From: Acinetobacter chengduensis
GTDB taxonomy: Bacteria > Pseudomonadota > Gammaproteobacteria > Pseudomonadales > Moraxellaceae
Reading direction: 5' to 3'
DNA: 64,000 bases
Assembly: GCF_003664645.1 (NCBI RefSeq)
Contig: NZ_RCHC01000014.1
Coordinates: 40,315 to 104,314, forward strand
The notes under the pieces were generated by a model, which made no database searches, was not told the origin of the DNA, and worked only from the letters and a program-made list of their open reading frames with translations. Positions 17,748 through 27,786 of the stretch are shown here, one piece after another (the stretch's first letter is position 1; each line of letters starts with the position of its first letter). Made by a program: the position numbers and the translations under genes.

Positions 17748-20171
17748 ATGTCCGAAGCGCAATCTCAACCCATATTTAAAATATGGTGCTTTATATTAGG
17801 CTTAGCTTTATTGCTGACTGGCTTATTTTATTTAATCGGTGGTGGACAACTGATCAGTTTAGGTGGTTCATGGTACTTCCTCATTGCAGGTTTATTGACC
17901 ACCATTTCCGCAATATTTATTTTTAGAAAAAAAGCATTGGGTGTCTGGATCTTTGCACTGGTTTTTCTTGGAACCGTGGTTTGGGCACTGTTTGATGCCG
18001 GTTGGGATTTTTGGGCACTCCATTCACGTTTAATGTTTCCTGCCGGTTTATTTGCCGCACTGTGTTTTACCTTACCTGCTATTCGTAAGTACCAATTTCA
18101 AATTGCGCCTTCAGCACCCGCTTATGCCTTAGGTGGTTTAACGGTGTTAGGTATGCTCGGTGGTTTGTATGGCATGTTTATTCCACATCCAACGGTAAAA
18201 GCCAGTGGTGAAGAGCTACCCTTAGTGCCTGTAACAGCTCAAACTCAACAAGTGAATTGGTCACATTATGGTAATGATGCCGGTGGGAGTCGTTTTGCTG
18301 CGTTGGATCAGATCAACCGTAATAATGTATCTAAGTTAAAGGAAGCATGGCGCTTTCAAACAGGCGATATGACTACAGGTACGGGTAATGGCGCAGAAGA
18401 CCAGCTCACGCCTTTACAGGTCGGTGATAAAGTCTTTTTATGTACACCGCATAACAATATCATTGCTTTAGATGCGGACACAGGTAAACAAATCTGGAAA
18501 GCTGAAGTGAACTCAAAAGCCGATGCTTGGGAGCGTTGCCGTGGTGTAGGTTACTTCGACTCGACTCAAGCTTTGGTACAGCCAACTTTAGCAGGTGCAA
18601 GTCCTGTGACTGCAGTGGCCAGCAATACCGCATGTCCACGTCGTGTTTATACCAATACGCCTGATGGTCGTTTAATTGCAGTGAATGCCGATACCGGTGA
18701 GCGTTGTAAAGACTTTGGTGTTGATGGAACAGTTAACTTACTGGAAGGTCTGGGTGAAGGTACTCAGGCACCTCGTTTCGAAGTAACTTCTGCACCAACA
18801 ATTGCAGGAACCAGCATCATTGTTGGAAGTCGAATCGCAGATAACTTTGCAGCGGACATGCCTGGTGGTGTAATTCGTGCTTATGACGTGATTACTGGGC
18901 AGCTGCGCTGGGCGTTTGATCCACGTAATCCAGATCCAAACTACGTCCTTAAACCAGGTGAAATCTACAAACGCAGTTCTGCTAACTCCTGGGCAGCAAT
19001 GTCCTACGACCCGCAAATGAACACTGTATTCTTACCGATGGGAAGTTCATCTGTCGATGTATGGGGCGGTAACCGTCAACCTACAGATCATAAGTACAAT
19101 TCTTCTGTTTTAGCTTTAGATGCAACGACAGGTAAAGAGAAGTGGGTGTATCAAACTGTTCACAATGACCTTTGGGATTTCGATTTACCAATGCAACCAA
19201 GTCTGGTTGACTTCCCAGTGCAAAATGGACAAACTAAACCAGCTGTTGTAGTTGGGACGAAATCAGGTCAGTTCTTTGTACTTGACCGCGTTACGGGTCA
19301 GCCTTTGACAAAGGTGGTTGAACAACCTGTAAAAGCTGCAAATATTCCTGATGAGCAATATAGTGCAACTCAGCCACGTTCAGTTGAAATGCCACAGATT
19401 GGTAATCAGACTTTGACTGAATCAGATATGTGGGGTGCAACGCCATTTGACCAGTTAATGTGTCGTATTAGCTTTAAATCAATGCGTTATGAAGGTCTCT
19501 TTACTGCACCAGGTTCTGATGTTTCATTAAGTTTCCCAGGTTCGTTAGGTGGCATGAACTGGGGCAGCATCGCCTTTGACCCAACGCATCATTATATGTT
19601 TGTCAACGACATGCGCTTAGGTCTGTGGATTCAGTTGATTAAACAGACACCTGAAGATTTAAGACTTGAAGCCAGTGGCGGAGAGCAAGTCAACACAGGT
19701 ATGGGTGCAGTGCCGATGAAAGGTACACCATATAAAGTGAATAAAAACCGCTTTATGTCAGTACTGGGTATTCCATGTCAAAAACCACCTTTTGGAACCA
19801 TGACAGCGATTGATATGAAAACTCGCCAGGTCGCTTGGCAGATTCCTTTAGGTACAGTTGAAGATACTGGTCCAATGGGCATTAAAATGGGCTTAAAAGC
19901 GCCGATTGGTATGCCAACCATTGGTGGCCCGATGGCGACTCAAGGTGGTTTAGTATTCTTTGCTGCAACGCAAGACTTCTACTTACGTGCATTCGACTCT
20001 TCAAATGGTGAAGAGCTATGGAAAGCGCGTTTACCTGTGGGTAGCCAAGGTACACCGATGAGCTACATTTCTCCAAAAACAGGCAAGCAATATGTGGTTG
20101 TATCTGCAGGTGGAGCACGTCAGTCGCCTGATCATGGTGATTATGTGATTGCTTATACACTAGAGAAATAG
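17748..20171 (+). CDS. quiA: Quinate/shikimate dehydrogenase, PQQ-dependent
   Basis: An 807-residue membrane-bound quinoprotein. The first about 140 residues form four to five membrane segments. The remainder is an eight-bladed propeller with repeated W-motifs (ALDADTGKQIWK, AVNADTGERC, ALDATTGKEKWVYQ, AIDMKTRQVAWQIP, AFDSSNGEELWKA), as in the glucose dehydrogenase family. It oxidises quinate and shikimate at the periplasmic face and passes electrons to ubiquinone. It is the last gene of the supraoperon and ends at a strong terminator. PQQ itself must be made by genes outside this window. Confidence 0.95.
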   Translation: MSEAQSQPIFKIWCFILGLALLLTGLFYLIGGGQLISLGGSWYFLIAGLLTTISAIFIFRKKALGVWIFALVFLGTVVWALFDAGWDFWALHSRLMFPAGLFAALCFTLPAIRKYQFQIAPSAPAYALGGLTVLGMLGGLYGMFIPHPTVKASGEELPLVPVTAQTQQVNWSHYGNDAGGSRFAALDQINRNNVSKLKEAWRFQTGDMTTGTGNGAEDQLTPLQVGDKVFLCTPHNNIIALDADTGKQIWKAEVNSKADAWERCRGVGYFDSTQALVQPTLAGASPVTAVASNTACPRRVYTNTPDGRLIAVNADTGERCKDFGVDGTVNLLEGLGEGTQAPRFEVTSAPTIAGTSIIVGSRIADNFAADMPGGVIRAYDVITGQLRWAFDPRNPDPNYVLKPGEIYKRSSANSWAAMSYDPQMNTVFLPMGSSSVDVWGGNRQPTDHKYNSSVLALDATTGKEKWVYQTVHNDLWDFDLPMQPSLVDFPVQNGQTKPAVVVGTKSGQFFVLDRVTGQPLTKVVEQPVKAANIPDEQYSATQPRSVEMPQIGNQTLTESDMWGATPFDQLMCRISFKSMRYEGLFTAPGSDVSLSFPGSLGGMNWGSIAFDPTHHYMFVNDMRLGLWIQLIKQTPEDLRLEASGGEQVNTGMGAVPMKGTPYKVNKNRFMSVLGIPCQKPPFGTMTAIDMKTRQVAWQIPLGTVEDTGPMGIKMGLKAPIGMPTIGGPMATQGGLVFFAATQDFYLRAFDSSNGEELWKARLPVGSQGTPMSYISPKTGKQYVVVSAGGARQSPDHGDYVIAYTLEK

Positions 20172-20178
20172 AACAAAT

Positions 20179-20209
20179 AAAAACAGACTGATTGTGTCAG
20201 TCTGTTTTT
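20179..20209. terminator. Bidirectional terminator between quiA and the IclR gene
   Basis: AAAAACAGACTGA (20179-20191) and TCAGTCTGTTTTT (20197-20209) form a perfect 13-bp stem with the 5-base loop TTGTG. The A and U arms serve both the quiA transcript and the convergent regulator gene. Confidence 0.93.
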
Positions 20210-20223
20210 AGGTGAATCATAAA

Positions 20224-20994
20224 TTAGAGATGTGCAAGGTGAACAATTTCACCCAATTTTTCGGCAGTTGCAATCAATGCTGGACTCAGTTCGTCAACTC
20301 GCTTTTCATTTAGGCGAAAAGATGGTCCGGCAATACTTACTGTACCAAAAGGCTTTTGCGTATGCGGATTGATAATGGTTTTCGCCATTGCTGTCATGCC
20401 CAATTCATAAGTATCTGAAATGAGACCATAACCACGTTCGCGTGAAGCCTCAACCATTTGTGTCAATTGATCTAGGTTCTTCGGTGAGTTTGGCCCTAAT
20501 TGATCTGCTTTTTCAAAACCTTCACGTTCTACAATTCTTGAAAAATCTTCAGCTGGAATATTCGATAAATAGGCAAGACCACAGGCTGATGCCGGCAAAT
20601 AAGCAATGCTGCCAGAATCAGGATCATATTTTAGCCCTGATTTGGAGCCTTGTGCTTTGGCAATCCAGATAATTCTTTCATCTTCGATCATGCCCAAACG
20701 TACAAGTTCAGCAGATTGTTCTGCAAGTTCATTAAGTAAAGGTTGAAATGTTTCTGTGATTGAACGTGAAGATAAGTAGGTTAATCCCATGGATGCGATT
20801 TTCAAACTTAGTTTGTAGTGCTGAGTCTGTTCGTCCTGATAGATATACCCCATATCTTTCATTGATGTTAAAAGTCGGTGCATTGCAGATTTTGGAATAT
20901 CCAGATCTGTTGACAGCTGACTGAGTGCGCATCCATTCACTTCTTTTAATAGCGCTTCAAGAATCTGTAGTGAACGATCATTGTTACTAAGCAT
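20224..20994 (-). CDS. IclR-family transcriptional regulator
   Basis: A 256-residue protein with the N-terminal winged helix MLSNNDRSLQILEALLKEVN...LSQLSTDLDIPKSAMHRLL and an IclR effector domain (SDTYELGMTAMAKTI, GTVSIAGPSFRL). It differs clearly from PcaU. The start is set at the ATG at 20994: the frame can be extended to a TTG at 21030, but that would run through the palindrome TGGAACACTGTTCCA, a better candidate for its operator. It is divergent from the MFS-led catabolic operon, which it presumably controls in response to that pathway's substrate. The effector is unknown. Confidence 0.88.
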   Translation of the reverse strand: MLSNNDRSLQILEALLKEVNGCALSQLSTDLDIPKSAMHRLLTSMKDMGYIYQDEQTQHYKLSLKIASMGLTYLSSRSITETFQPLLNELAEQSAELVRLGMIEDERIIWIAKAQGSKSGLKYDPDSGSIAYLPASACGLAYLSNIPAEDFSRIVEREGFEKADQLGPNSPKNLDQLTQMVEASRERGYGLISDTYELGMTAMAKTIINPHTQKPFGTVSIAGPSFRLNEKRVDELSPALIATAEKLGEIVHLAHL

Positions 20995-21014
20995 AAAAAT
21001 CCTGATATATTTTA

Positions 21015-21029
21015 TGGAACACTGTTCCA
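21015..21029. promoter_or_regulatory. Putative operator of the IclR regulator
   Basis: TGGAACACTGTTCCA is a near-perfect 15-bp dyad located between the regulator start and the divergent MFS operon. IclR-family sites commonly have the GGAAC/GTTCC-like dyad form. An almost identical copy, TGGAACACCGTTCCA, occurs at 30843-30857 and nowhere else that I noticed in the window. Confidence 0.7.
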
Positions 21030-21205
21030 AAAATTTAAAAAACAGATTATATTACATTCAGATTCTATCCTAAAAGGGTTTGGGATGAATCTAAAGTGAC
21101 GCGCGAGTATTTACTGCTCATTTAAAAGAGCAGGCCTGAATTGAATAAAACCAGCGGTGCATGGAAAAGGCATTAAAAGCTGGTTCACGCTAAGGGAGCA
21201 TGTGT

Positions 21206-22561
21206 ATGACTCAACAGGTCGATTTAAGGGAGTTCATCAATGAAAATAGGGTGTCTCCTTTACAGAAATTAGTCATTTTTCTGTGTTTAATGATTGTAGT
21301 TGTAGACGGTATTGATATTTCGATTATGGGTTTTGTAGCACCTGTAATCAAGCAAGAATGGGGTATTAGTACCACAGACTTGGCACCTGTAATGAGTGCG
21401 GCCTTGATTGGATTGGCCTTAGGTGCAGTGATTTCTGGTCCATTGGCTGACAAATTTGGCCGAAAAAAATTATTGATTATTAATTTAATAGGATTCGGAT
21501 TGTTTACATTACTCGCTGCACTTTCAAGTAATGTGACTGAATTAATGATCTATCGATTAATTGCAGGCTTATTTATGGGTGGGGTAATGCCACAAGCTGT
21601 AACATTAGTCACTGATTATTCACCAATGCGTATTAATGGCCGAATGGTAACCATTATTTTAAGTGGCTTTACTATTGGTGCAGCAATTGGAGGCTTTTTA
21701 GCAGCTTGGGTGATTCCACATTTTAATTGGCACGCCATGATGATTATCGGCGGTGTATTACCTTTAATCCTTGCAATGCTCGCTTTTTTTATTCTACCTG
21801 AATCAATTGGCTATAAAGTTTTAAAACAACATCCAAAAGAAGAGATTAATGCGTTAATTAAACGTATTGCACCTGATTTTGATATGACCAATAAGGAAAT
21901 TGTTTTACCAAAACCTAAAACCAATACAGTTAATAACCCAGTAAAAACAGTAATCAGTCCATTTTATGTCTTAGGAAGTTTCTTGTTGTGGTGGAGTTAT
22001 GCATCGGGTTTGTTTGTGGTTTATCTACTCGGCAGTTGGTTACCGATGATGAGCAATGAGTTTGGTTTCAGTATAAGTGAAGCATCTCTAATTACTGCAA
22101 TTTATCAGTTAGGTGGACCTATTGGTTGCATTGCATGTGGATACTTGATGGATAAACTCAATCCATATCTTGGTTTGGTCATTGGCTATGTTATTGCGAT
22201 TTTCTTTATGATCTTTATTGGTGAAGTTGGGCATAACTTTATGCTGTACAGCACGATGTGCTTCTTCATTGGTATGTGGATGAATGGTGCCAATGCAGGA
22301 ATCAATGGAATATCAAGTGCATTCTATCCAGTCTTTGCTCGAGCGACTGGAAATAGCTGGATGCATGGTATTGGACGCTTAGGTGCTGTAGCTAGTGCAT
22401 TTGCAGGAGCTTATTTCTTAAGTTTAGGATGGCCAGCAAGTAAAATTTTCTTGGTTTTATCCTTTCCAGCCATGGGAATTATCATCGCATTATTAATTAT
22501 GAAAACCGTGTACTCTCCCAAAAAAATGCAACAACGTGAATTAGACAACGCACAGGCATAA
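21206..22561 (+). CDS. MFS transporter, aromatic/alicyclic acid:H+ symporter family
   Basis: A 451-residue, 12-TM transporter, paralogous to PcaK (same DGIDISIMGFVAPVIKQEWG and GPLADKFGRK motifs). The start at ATG 21206 gives the better distance to AGGGAG than the ATG at 21200. It leads the operon that continues with a shikimate dehydrogenase-like enzyme and flavoproteins, so its substrate is probably a hydroxylated cyclohexane/cyclohexene carboxylate such as quinate or shikimate, or a related aromatic acid. The exact substrate cannot be read from sequence. Confidence 0.85.
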   Translation: MTQQVDLREFINENRVSPLQKLVIFLCLMIVVVDGIDISIMGFVAPVIKQEWGISTTDLAPVMSAALIGLALGAVISGPLADKFGRKKLLIINLIGFGLFTLLAALSSNVTELMIYRLIAGLFMGGVMPQAVTLVTDYSPMRINGRMVTIILSGFTIGAAIGGFLAAWVIPHFNWHAMMIIGGVLPLILAMLAFFILPESIGYKVLKQHPKEEINALIKRIAPDFDMTNKEIVLPKPKTNTVNNPVKTVISPFYVLGSFLLWWSYASGLFVVYLLGSWLPMMSNEFGFSISEASLITAIYQLGGPIGCIACGYLMDKLNPYLGLVIGYVIAIFFMIFIGEVGHNFMLYSTMCFFIGMWMNGANAGINGISSAFYPVFARATGNSWMHGIGRLGAVASAFAGAYFLSLGWPASKIFLVLSFPAMGIIIALLIMKTVYSPKKMQQRELDNAQA

Positions 22562-22607
22562 AACTGCCAAAAAAAACTAATCTACTGAATTTAAAAGGAT
22601 ATTGAAA

Positions 22608-23426
22608 ATGAACATTCAATTGAACGGATCAACTCGTCTTTACTTTGTGGTTGGACACCCAATTAAACAAGTGAAATCACCAGAAGGTGTTACACAGGAG
22701 TTAGTCAATAAAGGACTTAATGCGATTGTTTCACCGGCAGATGTCACTCCAGAGAATTTTACGGGCTTTATTGCACACAGCAAAAATATGTTGAATACAG
22801 ATGGTCTAATTGTGACCGTTCCCCACAAAATTTCGGCTTTGCAAAGTTGTGACAAAGTTACTGAACGTGCGCAATTTATTGGGGCTGTAAATACCATCCG
22901 TCGTTGTGCAGAAGGTTGGGAAGGTGACATGTTGGATGGCACTGGAATGGTTCAGGCCATTCTAGAAAAGAATATTTTACTTAAAGATAAACGCGTGATT
23001 TTGGCTGGTGCAGGTGGTGCAGGTAAAGCGATTGCTTTTGAACTATTACTTGCAGGTGTGGCTGAACTTGCAATTTTTGATGTGGATGCTTCGCGTCAAC
23101 AACAATTGGTCGAGCAACTAAGCCAACTGCAAAAAGGTAAAGTCATTGCGCATGACAATAATCCGCATGGTTTTGATGTGATTGTGAATGCAACACCAAT
23201 GGGGATGAATGGAGATCCATCGTCATCTTTTCAACTTGACGAGCTGACTGTACATATGGCTGTTGCTGATGTTGTAACGAGCCCTGCAGAAACACCTTTC
23301 GTGAAACATGCAACACAGTTAGGGTGTGTGGCGGTCAAAGGAACAGACATGTTTATCAAAGTACGTGATTTGATGGTGAATTTTTTACTTGAAAATCAGG
23401 TTGGAGATAAGAATGATGCAGCATGA
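22608..23426 (+). CDS. Shikimate dehydrogenase-like protein (catabolic AroE paralogue)
   Basis: A 272-residue two-domain NAD(P)-dependent enzyme. The substrate domain begins LYFVVGHPIKQVKSPEGVTQ and contains DGLIVTVPHKI, whose lysine is the catalytic residue. The Rossmann domain has LAGAGGAGKAIAFELL and VNATPMGMNG, and ends KGTDMFIKVRDLM. The usual SKSP start of biosynthetic AroE is VKSP here. Its place in an IclR-controlled operon suggests a catabolic quinate/shikimate-type dehydrogenase rather than a biosynthetic one. The ATG at 22608 is preferred to the TTG at 22602. Its end overlaps the next gene by 14 bases. Confidence 0.85.
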   Translation: MNIQLNGSTRLYFVVGHPIKQVKSPEGVTQELVNKGLNAIVSPADVTPENFTGFIAHSKNMLNTDGLIVTVPHKISALQSCDKVTERAQFIGAVNTIRRCAEGWEGDMLDGTGMVQAILEKNILLKDKRVILAGAGGAGKAIAFELLLAGVAELAIFDVDASRQQQLVEQLSQLQKGKVIAHDNNPHGFDVIVNATPMGMNGDPSSSFQLDELTVHMAVADVVTSPAETPFVKHATQLGCVAVKGTDMFIKVRDLMVNFLLENQVGDKNDAA

Positions 23427-24258
23427 TACTGTGCAACGTAAATATTCATTGTCATTTTTGACGGTTGCTGATGTGAGTCCAGTAGAAGCAGTCAAGATTG
23501 CAGCGGAATGTGGGTATGCGCAGGTAGGATTGCGTTTATTACCTGCTGCACCCCATGAATCTGAATATCCAATTTTAACAGATCAACATTTAATTCAAGA
23601 AACTCAAGCTATTTTAAACGATACAGGTGTCAAAGTTGCGGATGTCGAAATTATCCGCATTAACCCTGATTTTGACGAGAAAAAGTACTCGCAGTTTTTG
23701 GATGTCGCACAACAATTAGGGGCAAAACATATTCTGATTGCCGGAAATGATTCAGAGCAAAACCGCTTAATTGAAAATTATGCAAAGTTCTGTGAGTTGA
23801 GCAAAAGTTATGGCTTGAGCTGTGATTTAGAGTTTATGCCGTGGACTGCTGTTAAAAACTTAACGCAGGCACAAACCATAGTGGAACAAACAGGACAGTC
23901 AAATGCAGCTGTTCTAATCGATTCACTGCATTTTGACCGTTCAGATTCAACACTTGAACAAGTTCAAGCCATACCTGCTTCACGTTTGAATTATGTGCAG
24001 TTATGTGATGGTTTTGCCGACTATGATCCAAGTGATGAAGGGCTGATTAAGATTGCGCGAAACAATCGCTTAGTGCCAGGTCAAGGAGACATTGATTTGG
24101 TGGCTTTAATTGCAGCACTTCCAAAAAATATTACATTGGCAGCTGAAGTTCCAAATTTAGAGTTGGCCAAACTCCCTGCTTTAGAACGTGCGCGAATTAA
24201 TTTGCAGGCCATCCAAGCTCTGGTGGCTTTAGCAAATGTGGACGCTGTAGCGGGGTAA
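23413..24258 (+). CDS. Xylose-isomerase-like TIM-barrel protein
   Basis: A 281-residue sugar phosphate isomerase/epimerase-type TIM barrel. Metal-site-like residues occur in CDLEFMPW, LIDSLHFDRS, YVQLCDG and AAEVPNLEL. This fold includes epimerases, hydroxypyruvate isomerase and the AsbF-type 3-dehydroshikimate dehydratases, so a role on a dehydroshikimate-like ring is plausible beside the shikimate dehydrogenase paralogue. The start at ATG 23413 lies inside the end of that gene behind GGAG; a second ATG follows at once. The reaction is not known. Confidence 0.8.
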   Translation: MMQHDTVQRKYSLSFLTVADVSPVEAVKIAAECGYAQVGLRLLPAAPHESEYPILTDQHLIQETQAILNDTGVKVADVEIIRINPDFDEKKYSQFLDVAQQLGAKHILIAGNDSEQNRLIENYAKFCELSKSYGLSCDLEFMPWTAVKNLTQAQTIVEQTGQSNAAVLIDSLHFDRSDSTLEQVQAIPASRLNYVQLCDGFADYDPSDEGLIKIARNNRLVPGQGDIDLVALIAALPKNITLAAEVPNLELAKLPALERARINLQAIQALVALANVDAVAG

Positions 24259-24262
24259 GAAC

Positions 24263-26041
24263 ATGAATGCGTCAACTCAACATGATTTTATTGTAACAGA
24301 TAAGACATTTCGTGATCAGCAACAATGTGATGTTTTGGTCATTGGTTCTGGTGCAGGGGGATTATCTACCGCAGTGACTGCGGCAGCTCAAGGGTTAGAT
24401 GTGATCGTTGCTGAAAAAGCAACCGTCTTTGGTGGTACGACAGCAGTTTCAGGAGGGTGGTTATGGATTCCTAATACGCCTCATGCCAAAAAAGCAGGGA
24501 AAGCTGAGTCGATTAACGTACCCAAACAATATCTAAAAAATGTTTTAGGGGATCAGTATGATGAACAAAAAATTCATACGTATTTAACTAAAGCACCTGA
24601 AATGGTTGATTTTTTTGAAAAATCAACTGATGTTAAATTTAACATCGGCGCTGCTGTACCTGATTTTTTCAATATTGAAGGGTCGCGTGTGGGTTGGCGT
24701 TCAATTGTCGCAGCTCCATTTGATGGGCGTAAATTAGGTAAAAATTTACATTTGTTAAAACCGGCAATTCCTGAAACAACCGTATGGGGAATGGGGATTG
24801 CATCGGGTGTTGACATGAAGCATTTCATTAATACATTCAATGCGTTATCTTCATTTATTTATGCCACTAAGCGTGTTTTGCGTCATTTTATGGATTTACT
24901 TTTTAGACATCGTTCTACTCAAATCGTAAATGGTAACGCTTTGGTGGCTCGGTTACTCAAATCTGCTTTAAATCATAAAGTTAAACTTTGTTCAAATCAC
25001 TCTGCCATGCAACTTATTTATGAGCAAAATTGTGTTGTTGGTGCGATTTTTAATACGCCTAAAGGTCGGGTCAAAATCTTGGCTAGACAGGGCGTAGTGC
25101 TTGCTACAGGTGGTTTTCCGCATGATGAAAAGCGTAAACAACAACTTTTTCAGCATGTTGCATTAGGTACGCCACATTACTCAGCAGCACCAGAAACAAA
25201 TACAGGTGATGGTCTAAAATTAGCAGAGTCTGTTGGAGCAAGTGTTTGTGATAATTTGCCATGGTCGGGTGCATGGGCGCCAGTGTCATTGATGCCACGT
25301 TTAGATGGAACACTAGGTCGTTTTCCTCACCTTGTTGAGCGTGGTAAGCCGGGATTAATTGCAGTCTTACCCAATGGAAAGCGCTTCACCAATGAAGGTG
25401 ATTCATATCCGTCATTTGTCAAAGATTTATTCAAACATACGGTGAAAGGAGATCTAAATCGTTGTTGGTTGATTTGTGATCATAAATTTATTCGTCGTTA
25501 TGGTCTTGGTGCTGTCAAACCTTTCCCAATTTCTATGCAACCTTGGCTAGAGAATGGTTATTTAAAATGTGCAGATAGTATTGAGGCTTTAGCTGAGGTA
25601 TGTGGTATTCAGGCAGATGTCTTCAGAAGCACAGTCAAAAACTATAACAGCTTTGCCCAAAACGGAACGGATCCGGAGTTTCATCGAGGTACAACACCTT
25701 ATCAAAAAGCACAAGGCGATGCTGAACACCATCCTAATCCATGTATTGCGCCTATTGAAAAAGCACCATTTTATGCCGTTGAGATTGTACCGGGAAGTTT
25801 AGGTACTTTTGCAGGGCTCAATACAGATTGTAAAGCTCGTGTATTAGATAAGGATACACAGCAACCTATTCAAGGTTTATATGCTGTGGGCAATGATATG
25901 AACACGATTATGGGTGGGCAATATCCGAGTGGCGGTATTACCTTAGGGCCTGCCATGACCTTTGGATTTATTGTTGGTCAGCATCTGGCACAACATGCCA
26001 AGTTGAATTCGGACAAACAAAAAATGGATGGAAAAAGATAA
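24263..26041 (+). CDS. FAD-dependent oxidoreductase, FAD_binding_2/KstD-like (1)
   Basis: A 592-residue flavoprotein. The dinucleotide-binding motif GSGAGG is at residues 28-33. It also has the FAD_binding_2 segments GGTTAVSGGWLWIPN, VLATGGFPHD and a C-terminal GGQYPSGGITLGPAMTFGF. This family includes 3-ketosteroid dehydrogenases and fumarate-reductase-like enzymes that desaturate rings next to a carbonyl. It has no signal peptide, so it is cytoplasmic. Its last A is the first base of the next gene. It is clearly paralogous to the downstream flavoprotein. Ring desaturation toward an aromatic product is inference. Confidence 0.85.
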   Translation: MNASTQHDFIVTDKTFRDQQQCDVLVIGSGAGGLSTAVTAAAQGLDVIVAEKATVFGGTTAVSGGWLWIPNTPHAKKAGKAESINVPKQYLKNVLGDQYDEQKIHTYLTKAPEMVDFFEKSTDVKFNIGAAVPDFFNIEGSRVGWRSIVAAPFDGRKLGKNLHLLKPAIPETTVWGMGIASGVDMKHFINTFNALSSFIYATKRVLRHFMDLLFRHRSTQIVNGNALVARLLKSALNHKVKLCSNHSAMQLIYEQNCVVGAIFNTPKGRVKILARQGVVLATGGFPHDEKRKQQLFQHVALGTPHYSAAPETNTGDGLKLAESVGASVCDNLPWSGAWAPVSLMPRLDGTLGRFPHLVERGKPGLIAVLPNGKRFTNEGDSYPSFVKDLFKHTVKGDLNRCWLICDHKFIRRYGLGAVKPFPISMQPWLENGYLKCADSIEALAEVCGIQADVFRSTVKNYNSFAQNGTDPEFHRGTTPYQKAQGDAEHHPNPCIAPIEKAPFYAVEIVPGSLGTFAGLNTDCKARVLDKDTQQPIQGLYAVGNDMNTIMGGQYPSGGITLGPAMTFGFIVGQHLAQHAKLNSDKQKMDGKR

Positions 26042-27786
26042 TGGAAAAAACAGTCGACTTATTGGTTATCGGTGCTGGTGCTGCTGGGATGTCTACAGCT
26101 TTATTTGCAAAATTAAATGGTCTCGATGTTTTGCTATGTGAAAAAGATCCGCAAGTGGGAGGTACAACAGCAACATCTGGGGGAACAGTATGGGCGCCCG
26201 GTTCACATTTGAGTGTAAAGGCAGGTGTGCCCGATGACATTGAACAAGCGAGAATTTTCTTAAAATCGGTTGTTGGCTCACGTGGTGGGGAACAGCTTCG
26301 TGATGCTTTTTTAGACTCTAGTCCGAAAATGATTCGTGATTTAGATGAAAAAACTACTGTCAAATTAAATGCTTGTTTAGCACATCCAGACTACGTAAAG
26401 AATCAACCGGGAGAAGCCTTTGGTGGTCGTGCGCTTGCGCCTGCTGAATTTGATGCCAGTGTGTTAGGTTCTGACTTTAAATACGTAAAACCACCACGTC
26501 CTGAGTTTATGGGTTTAGGTGGCATGATGGTCAATCGTAATGAATTAAATGCCTTGTTGAACCCATTTTCATCAGGGACAAATTTCATGACAACGATGAA
26601 AGTCGTGCTGCCTTATTTTTTATCACGTTTACGCTTTCAGCGTGGTACACGGTTAGTGATGGGTAATGCTTTGGTTGGAAGCCTTTTTCATAACCTAAAA
26701 CAAAAACAAGTTTCTGTTTGGGTGCAATCACCATTACAAGAATTGATTTATGAAAATGGTCAGGTTGTAGGTGCAAAAATTTTGCATGAGCAAAAAGTCA
26801 TTAAGATAAAAACCCGTAAAGGCGTAGTACTGGCAACTGGCGGGGTTGGCTGGAATAAAAAACTCCGCGAAACCTTATTTCCTAAAGGGCTTATCGAAGA
26901 TTCACTTTCACCAAAATCCAATACTGGTGATGGTTTAACACTGGCAAATAAGATTGGTGCGCAGATTGATCCTTCTGTAGACAGCAGTGTGTTGTATTTC
27001 CCATGTTCTATTCATACACATAAAAATGGTTATAAAGCCATTTGGCCACACATCATTTTAGATCGGGCTAAGCCGGGTGTTATTGCGGTCAATGCTGATG
27101 GACAACGATTTGTGAATGAATCTGATTCATACCATGATTTTTGTATGGCACAAATTAAATCGAATAAGTCTAAATCTAAAGTGGTGTCATACCTCATTTG
27201 TGATGCAACAGCAATTCAGAAATATGGATTAGGCTTTGTTCTTCCGGGTGCAAAAAAGCTGAACTATTACTTGCGTGAAAAGTATTTATTCAGTGCAGAC
27301 AGTTTAGACGCACTAGCCAAGAAAGTCGGGATTGATGCCATTCAACTTAGTCAAACCGTAAAGCGTTATAACGCTTTTGCTGAAACGGGCATTGACCTCG
27401 ATTTTGGCAAAGGCTCAGGCTTGATGAACCGTTTTAATGGCGATCCAGATGTCAAACCGAACCCATGTCTAGGTCAATTAACACAAGGCCCTTATTACGC
27501 TTTACCCGTTATTCCAATGGACTGTGCAAGTAGTGGTGGTTTAGCTGGTGATGAGTTTGGTCGTGTGCTTAATGATCAAAATCAACCGATTCAAGGTCTA
27601 TTTGCATGTGGAAACGATCTGTCTTCGATTTTTAAGGGAACTTATCCAGGCCCTGGGACAACATTAGGACCAGGGATGGTATTTGCGTGGCGTATCGCAC
27701 AATTTGCGTCGGGCAAACTCATTCCACAACCGATTTCTCATTCTAACTCTCAATCAAATTCTACACAGGAGCGCGTTTCAGCATGA
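26041..27786 (+). CDS. FAD-dependent oxidoreductase, FAD_binding_2/KstD-like (2)
   Basis: A 581-residue paralogue of the preceding gene: GAGAAG at residues 11-16, EKDPQVGGTTATSGGTVWAPG, VLATGGVGW, and GTYPGPGTTLGPGMVFAW near the end. Conserved parts align throughout, but the substrate-binding middle differs, so the two probably act on successive intermediates or form a pair. It is translationally coupled on both sides (one-base overlap upstream, ATGA overlap with the NIPSNAP gene). Confidence 0.85.
   Translation: MEKTVDLLVIGAGAAGMSTALFAKLNGLDVLLCEKDPQVGGTTATSGGTVWAPGSHLSVKAGVPDDIEQARIFLKSVVGSRGGEQLRDAFLDSSPKMIRDLDEKTTVKLNACLAHPDYVKNQPGEAFGGRALAPAEFDASVLGSDFKYVKPPRPEFMGLGGMMVNRNELNALLNPFSSGTNFMTTMKVVLPYFLSRLRFQRGTRLVMGNALVGSLFHNLKQKQVSVWVQSPLQELIYENGQVVGAKILHEQKVIKIKTRKGVVLATGGVGWNKKLRETLFPKGLIEDSLSPKSNTGDGLTLANKIGAQIDPSVDSSVLYFPCSIHTHKNGYKAIWPHIILDRAKPGVIAVNADGQRFVNESDSYHDFCMAQIKSNKSKSKVVSYLICDATAIQKYGLGFVLPGAKKLNYYLREKYLFSADSLDALAKKVGIDAIQLSQTVKRYNAFAETGIDLDFGKGSGLMNRFNGDPDVKPNPCLGQLTQGPYYALPVIPMDCASSGGLAGDEFGRVLNDQNQPIQGLFACGNDLSSIFKGTYPGPGTTLGPGMVFAWRIAQFASGKLIPQPISHSNSQSNSTQERVSA

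Noticed and set aside
20995..21030. TTG start that lengthens the IclR regulator by 12 residues
   Set aside because: It lies across the 15-bp dyad that looks like the operator; the ATG at 20994 begins at the usual IclR N-terminus.
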